Source: Ruminococcus flavefaciens ATCC 19208
Lineage (GTDB): Bacteria > Bacillota > Clostridia > Oscillospirales > Ruminococcaceae
Assembly (NCBI RefSeq): GCF_000518765.1
Contig: NZ_KI912492.1
Span: forward strand, 123,819-187,818
DNA: 64,000 nt
Direction: 5' to 3'
Shown: positions 60,248 through 64,000 of the stretch, one piece after another
How the letters are laid out: the number at the start of each line of letters is the position of its first letter
Position numbering within the stretch: the first letter of the stretch is position 1
Position numbers and translations under genes: made by a program
Notes under the pieces: generated by a model
Databases searched by the model: none
The model's input: only the letters and a program-made list of their open reading frames with translations
Told to the model about the DNA's origin: nothing

Positions 60248-62039
60248 AATATGTGGTTACTGATGTGGGATAATGCCCAGTGCGTTTTCTATATTCCTCT
60301 GCTAAATCGACCTTGCCAGCAATTATACGTTTTAACGAATCATTTATCTTATTCGCTGTTAATATTCCATCTCTAACTTTTTGATAGTCAGGATCCATAA
60401 GAAATTCATCATAGAACCAAACAACATTCTCTATTAACAGTTTCAGTACAGGCATATTAACGCTTCTTGAGTGCAATACATCGAGCGATAGACCAGTAAT
60501 TTGGCTTAATCGCACCAATTCGTCTTCAGTATAATAATCCACAGGAAAAGTATCACTCTTTTGCGAATTATGGCTGCTGCAAAGGCACGTTGCAGTTTCG
60601 TCAAGGCGATAGAGGTATGCCAGAGGCATAGTGTGATCTAAAGCCATGTCGCCTAAAGGAATAGGAGCTGACGACGGACCACATTTAAAGCATCGCTTAT
60701 TGAACTTTTCCCATATGTATTTGGAGAATTCCTTTTTTGTTCTTTTCTCAAATTCGAAATGGATGAGGTTTCTTTCAAGAAGATTATTTACCAAAACTTC
60801 TATAGCGCGACGCCTTAACCCGTCCTCTTTAAATTGTTGAGGATTTCTTTGCGGATTCAGAGGAGCATTAACAAAAAACTTCTTGCAAGCCTTACACTCC
60901 AATTGATGACCATAGTATGAAACGACTTTACGCCCTTCAAGATTAAGACCGTTCAAATCTACTGGCGTGAGATCACTATAATTCAAGATCTCATATGCTC
61001 TAAATGTGGAATGCACACAAGGCGCGCGTTTTTTACAGTGCAACGAAAAACTGAGAGTTTTCATCTCATCTTCAATATTAATTGGTAAGAAACGCCCGCA
61101 ACGATTACAGCTTTTTAATACAATCCTTCTTCCTTCTTGAAAAGTAAAGCCACCTTGCAAATACGCTTCAAAAGGCACATCGTATTTTAAATAATAAAGG
61201 TATGGGATATGCATATTTGTCTTTTGATAAAAGCTTTCTGCACAGGAGTCATCTTGAAATTCCTCTTTAGTAACCACATCAAAGTCAAAGCAGCAAAAAT
61301 CCAGAGTATTTCCAGCCGCACTGTTTACTATCATTTTTATAGTGACGTTTTCAATGGTATGGCTACTGTGAATATACTGTTCGAAGTGAAAGCCTATATT
61401 ACTCCATGTGTTTGCCTCAATCGGATAAGACAAGCCTACTCTTTCAAAAACATACGGGGTTCCTTCGTAGGAGAATGATAGGCTAAAGCCTATTTCAGCT
61501 TGTAACTTTGAAAAAACATATCCGCCAAAAGCTATAATAGAGAGCCCTTTGTTAAACAGCTCTACTAATTCCAGAGATCGTCTATGAAAGGTAAATTCTT
61601 CATGAGCATTTGTACACAGATGCTTTTTTGACCTGATAATAAGACATTCTCCGCCGGTAGTTTCATCACAGGTATGGTAACCACTAACGCGAGTAACATC
61701 ACGGCGACGATATGTTCGTAATTCTTTCTGTTCCATAATATAATCCCCTTTGCTTGATCCAGTAAGTTTTCTAAGAATGCTTTTAGCTGTGTGAATTTGA
61801 GATAATGACGCCACTTCTCCTTCGTCTATTATTACTGCAGACTCTGGGAAATGTATTTTACCATTTATACAATCAAAACTCTCAATAAAAGAGAAATATG
61901 AAGTGCGGCATAATGAAATTGAATACATTATAGTACTATTACATTGGCTGCATATACAATATCCATTTTGAGAACCTTTTAGATCAAACACATTCTTAAA
62001 TCCGCACAAATTGCATTCAACAGAAATGGCATTAGACAT
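60246..62039 (-). CDS. Zinc-ribbon HNH endonuclease (putative restriction enzyme)
   Basis: The 597-residue protein starts with a zinc ribbon (C9, C12, C30, C33), carries further CxxC pairs (SCNRC, ECKAC) in the middle, and ends with an HNH nuclease: C450 and C453, MALDHTMPL (His469), then CLCSSHNSQKSD (Cys485, Cys487, Asn491). The central part is unrecognised and may hold target recognition. It is convergent with the double methyltransferase, which suggests a restriction partner. AAGGAG lies 10 bases before the ATG. Confidence 0.85.
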   Translation of the reverse strand: MSNAISVECNLCGFKNVFDLKGSQNGYCICSQCNSTIMYSISLCRTSYFSFIESFDCINGKIHFPESAVIIDEGEVASLSQIHTAKSILRKLTGSSKGDYIMEQKELRTYRRRDVTRVSGYHTCDETTGGECLIIRSKKHLCTNAHEEFTFHRRSLELVELFNKGLSIIAFGGYVFSKLQAEIGFSLSFSYEGTPYVFERVGLSYPIEANTWSNIGFHFEQYIHSSHTIENVTIKMIVNSAAGNTLDFCCFDFDVVTKEEFQDDSCAESFYQKTNMHIPYLYYLKYDVPFEAYLQGGFTFQEGRRIVLKSCNRCGRFLPINIEDEMKTLSFSLHCKKRAPCVHSTFRAYEILNYSDLTPVDLNGLNLEGRKVVSYYGHQLECKACKKFFVNAPLNPQRNPQQFKEDGLRRRAIEVLVNNLLERNLIHFEFEKRTKKEFSKYIWEKFNKRCFKCGPSSAPIPLGDMALDHTMPLAYLYRLDETATCLCSSHNSQKSDTFPVDYYTEDELVRLSQITGLSLDVLHSRSVNMPVLKLLIENVVWFYDEFLMDPDYQKVRDGILTANKINDSLKRIIAGKVDLAEEYRKRTGHYPTSVTTY

Positions 62040-62233
62040 CGCTACAATACTCCTTTCTGCTGACTAAAAGATGGCATATACACATATTATTATACACTTT
62101 CTATTATATCACATTACCACAAAAATGTCAATACACACGGGCTATATTATGGCAATAACGCTTGTGAATACTGGCGTTTTCAATCTCATTTGAATTCAAA
62201 ATTAACTTTATTATAAAATTTGTCAAGATATGG

Positions 62234-62270
62234 AAAGCCGCTGAGTAGAATGTTCTACTCAGCGGCTTTT
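62234..62270. terminator. Bidirectional terminator
   Basis: AAGCCGCTGAGTAGAA and TTCTACTCAGCGGCTT form a perfect stem with loop TG, followed on plus by a T-run. It lies just downstream of the helicase stop at 62276. 62040-62233 is AT-rich with no gene. Confidence 0.88.
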
Positions 62271-62275
62271 TCAGT

Positions 62276-64000
62276 TTAAAAAGGGAATTCAGGTTCTGGC
62301 TTACCAAGATATGCGGTCAGCAATTCGATATCACTGTCAATATTACGTGGCTTGATTCGCTTGAGCACTTTCTCCTCCACTTCCGGTGTCCAGTATATTT
62401 TCAGCAGGTTTTGTGTTCGGGTAATTGCTGTGTAGAAGATGTTATGCGTTATCAACTCATCAACCTCGTCCGTAATTACGAGTTTTACTGATGTGTACTC
62501 TAAGCCTTGTGCTTTGTGAATAGAAACGGCATAGGCAATCTGAAACGGTACAACTGTTCGAGATACGTTACCATCGTCATCCTCGTCCTCATCTTTTGTT
62601 TGAAAAACAGCAAAGCTAACGATGGAATTGCCTTTTTCTGACTCTCCGATGTATTCGAGATCATACCACCCAGCTTCGCGTTCATCAATAAGCTTTTCAA
62701 GTTCGATATCAAATATTATTCTCGCATCGACTGTTCCGGCATCCAGAATTTCTATCTTTATAATTTTGCCTTTCATATTATTGTAAATTAACGGATGAAA
62801 ACGCGAGGATTCGAGAAACAGCACCGGATCATCAACTTTATATTGCTGTATTCCCCACGAGAAAGCCGGGTTCGGATTGCTCTCCTGAAGGAAGCGGTTT
62901 ATGTTGTTGATACCATATAAGCCATCATAATTTAAGCATAGTGTGACTTCATCCTCAACTTCCTTAACGAAAAGCGTTTGATCCACTTTCAGAGAGCGAC
63001 GTTGTTTTTCTACCCATTCATTGACATCATCGGACATTTCACGAACTTTAGACCACAGATCCAAAAGCCGTTGATTATTTCTTGCACGATATGGCTCTGT
63101 CAATTCATACACAGACTTGCTCGGAATAAAATGTCTTAATGCTGTGAACCAGTTACCAAACCGGATAGAATTTATCTGGTATGTGTCTCCGACCAGTAAA
63201 ATAATACTGAAATTCGCCTTGTTCAGGATTTTCACCATATCGTTATTATTGACCGTACTACATTCGTCTATTATCAGCAGATGATAGTCGGTACTGAATG
63301 ATTCACGTTGCAGGAAACTTGCAATAGTGGAAAAAGTACAGTGATCTGCGTCAACGCGTCGTTTTAAATTATCGATAGCAGGATTAGTCTGCGCCAGAAA
63401 CAGTTTCTTTTCATCGTTAAATAGATGTGACACGTGATTAATCAAAGTGGACTTGCCAACACCCGCAGATCCATATATAGCAGCAACACATGATTGCTCG
63501 AACATATGACGAAGGATTTCACGCTTTTCGTCACAGTCCACTCCGGACTTGCCGCTGTCAAGCCATTCCTCTGCAAGGAGCCGGTAATCTTGACAACCCT
63601 CTGTTGTCAACTGTCTAAGCGTTTTAATGATGGAACAAGTATCGATTTTGTATTCGTTTATAAAAATATGATCGTTGGCGATTACGAGTTTACTTCTCTC
63701 TCTATGACCAAACCATAGTGTGTCGTTGTAGGTTTGAGCGAGAGATGCGGTATCGCCATAATTCGCAACCTCTGAAAGCGGTGTGAAAATCCTGCCTGAG
63801 ATTTCTGTATTATTACGAATTTGCCGTGCCAGAAGTTCGTGCTGTCTATTATATGTCGGGATGCAGGAAAAGAGCGCACCGAGCTTAGGGTTATGCCCGA
63901 GTGGTGAACTGATGAAAGGCATAGTGTCAAAAGGTATACAGCCGTTTAAGAGGTAAAGATTTGAAAGGTTTGAGTTGGAAGAACCGTTTCGTTGCCCTTT
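62276..64000 (-). CDS. SF1 (RecD/UvrD-like) helicase, N-terminus outside the window
   Basis: At least 574 residues are visible and the frame is open to the right edge, so the ATG at 63922 is probably internal. The stretch upstream (NLSNLYLLNGCIPFDT) also looks coding. Motifs in order: Walker A IYGSAGVGKST, Walker B LLIIDECST, LVGDTYQI (motif III-like), and the C-terminal AYAVSIHKAQGLEYTSVKL with FYTAITRTQ (motifs V/VI). It has a RecD2/UvrD_C_2 arrangement. In an island beside an HNH nuclease and a methylase it may drive DNA translocation for restriction, or be a separate defence helicase. Confidence 0.9.
   Translation of the reverse strand, partial: KGQRNGSSNSNLSNLYLLNGCIPFDTMPFISSPLGHNPKLGALFSCIPTYNRQHELLARQIRNNTEISGRIFTPLSEVANYGDTASLAQTYNDTLWFGHRERSKLVIANDHIFINEYKIDTCSIIKTLRQLTTEGCQDYRLLAEEWLDSGKSGVDCDEKREILRHMFEQSCVAAIYGSAGVGKSTLINHVSHLFNDEKKLFLAQTNPAIDNLKRRVDADHCTFSTIASFLQRESFSTDYHLLIIDECSTVNNNDMVKILNKANFSIILLVGDTYQINSIRFGNWFTALRHFIPSKSVYELTEPYRARNNQRLLDLWSKVREMSDDVNEWVEKQRRSLKVDQTLFVKEVEDEVTLCLNYDGLYGINNINRFLQESNPNPAFSWGIQQYKVDDPVLFLESSRFHPLIYNNMKGKIIKIEILDAGTVDARIIFDIELEKLIDEREAGWYDLEYIGESEKGNSIVSFAVFQTKDEDEDDDGNVSRTVVPFQIAYAVSIHKAQGLEYTSVKLVITDEVDELITHNIFYTAITRTQNLLKIYWTPEVEEKVLKRIKPRNIDSDIELLTAYLGKPEPEFPF

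Overview
The window looks like chromosome from a low-to-mid GC, spore-gene-carrying Firmicute of the cellulolytic Ruminococcus type (R. flavefaciens/albus group). The grounds are a secreted bimodular acetylesterase with an internal type I dockerin between Thr-rich linkers (18439-21621), Clostridia-style gene neighbourhoods (dgt-dnaG-rpoD; scpA-scpB-DUF2953-gerW-dacF-rluB; spoIIP), S-box control of metK, frequent TTG/GTG starts behind strong Shine-Dalgarno sites, and many GC-rich hairpins. Species assignment is inference.

Layout. 1-4159 (minus): 5' part of rpoD, then dnaG, dgt, a YigZ-type gene and rpmE. 4299-11854 (minus): a DUF6311-like membrane protein, phosphohexomutase, a TM2 protein, an atypical phosphofructokinase, and a PAS-GGDEF-EAL protein translationally coupled to a tiny membrane protein. 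12089-14186 (plus): an OmpR-type two-component pair. 14440-16488: a probable small RNA, then a promoter, SAM-I riboswitch and terminator in front of metK. 16515-18168 (minus): an XRE regulator and two tandem RadC-like proteins, one with a broken JAMM motif. 18439-33726: the cellulosomal esterase, a cyclophilin, a membrane spermidine-synthase-like protein, SpoIID-like and peptidoglycan-binding proteins, glutamyl-tRNA synthetase, a methionyl-tRNA-synthetase-like protein with an altered KMSKS loop, cysK, and three clusters of short palindromic repeats. 33828-45469: rpmB, a site-2 protease followed by an inactive-looking paralogue, condensin subunits, sporulation and cell-wall genes, metA (acetyl-CoA type by residue 111), spoIIP and a permuted papain-fold protein. 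45566: tRNA-Arg(CCG).

After the tRNA lies AT-rich accessory DNA: an ABC exporter cassette whose permease has an in-frame stop and whose ATPase has lost its C-terminal switch region (46161-48386). Then come a diguanylate cyclase, a CpXC protein, a GT-C-like membrane protein and an acyltransferase.

From about 53.07 kb to the right edge there is a probable defence island. It begins with two copies of a 24-bp repeat that reads, on the minus strand, like the 3' end of an rlmD/rumA-type rRNA methyltransferase gene, a known integration target. The island holds a two-TM hypothetical protein, a small helix-hairpin-helix protein, a DUF262-DUF1524-DUF4357 (GmrSD-like, type IV restriction) protein, and a divergent operon of excisionase-type HTH, ASCH protein and a fused double DNA methyltransferase. 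Facing that operon are a zinc-ribbon/HNH nuclease and an SF1 helicase that runs off the window. The HTH-ASCH-double-methylase / HNH / helicase set is the best candidate for an undescribed system: it resembles a restriction-modification system for an asymmetric site, with an operator-like array of seven 10-bp-phased repeats at its promoter.
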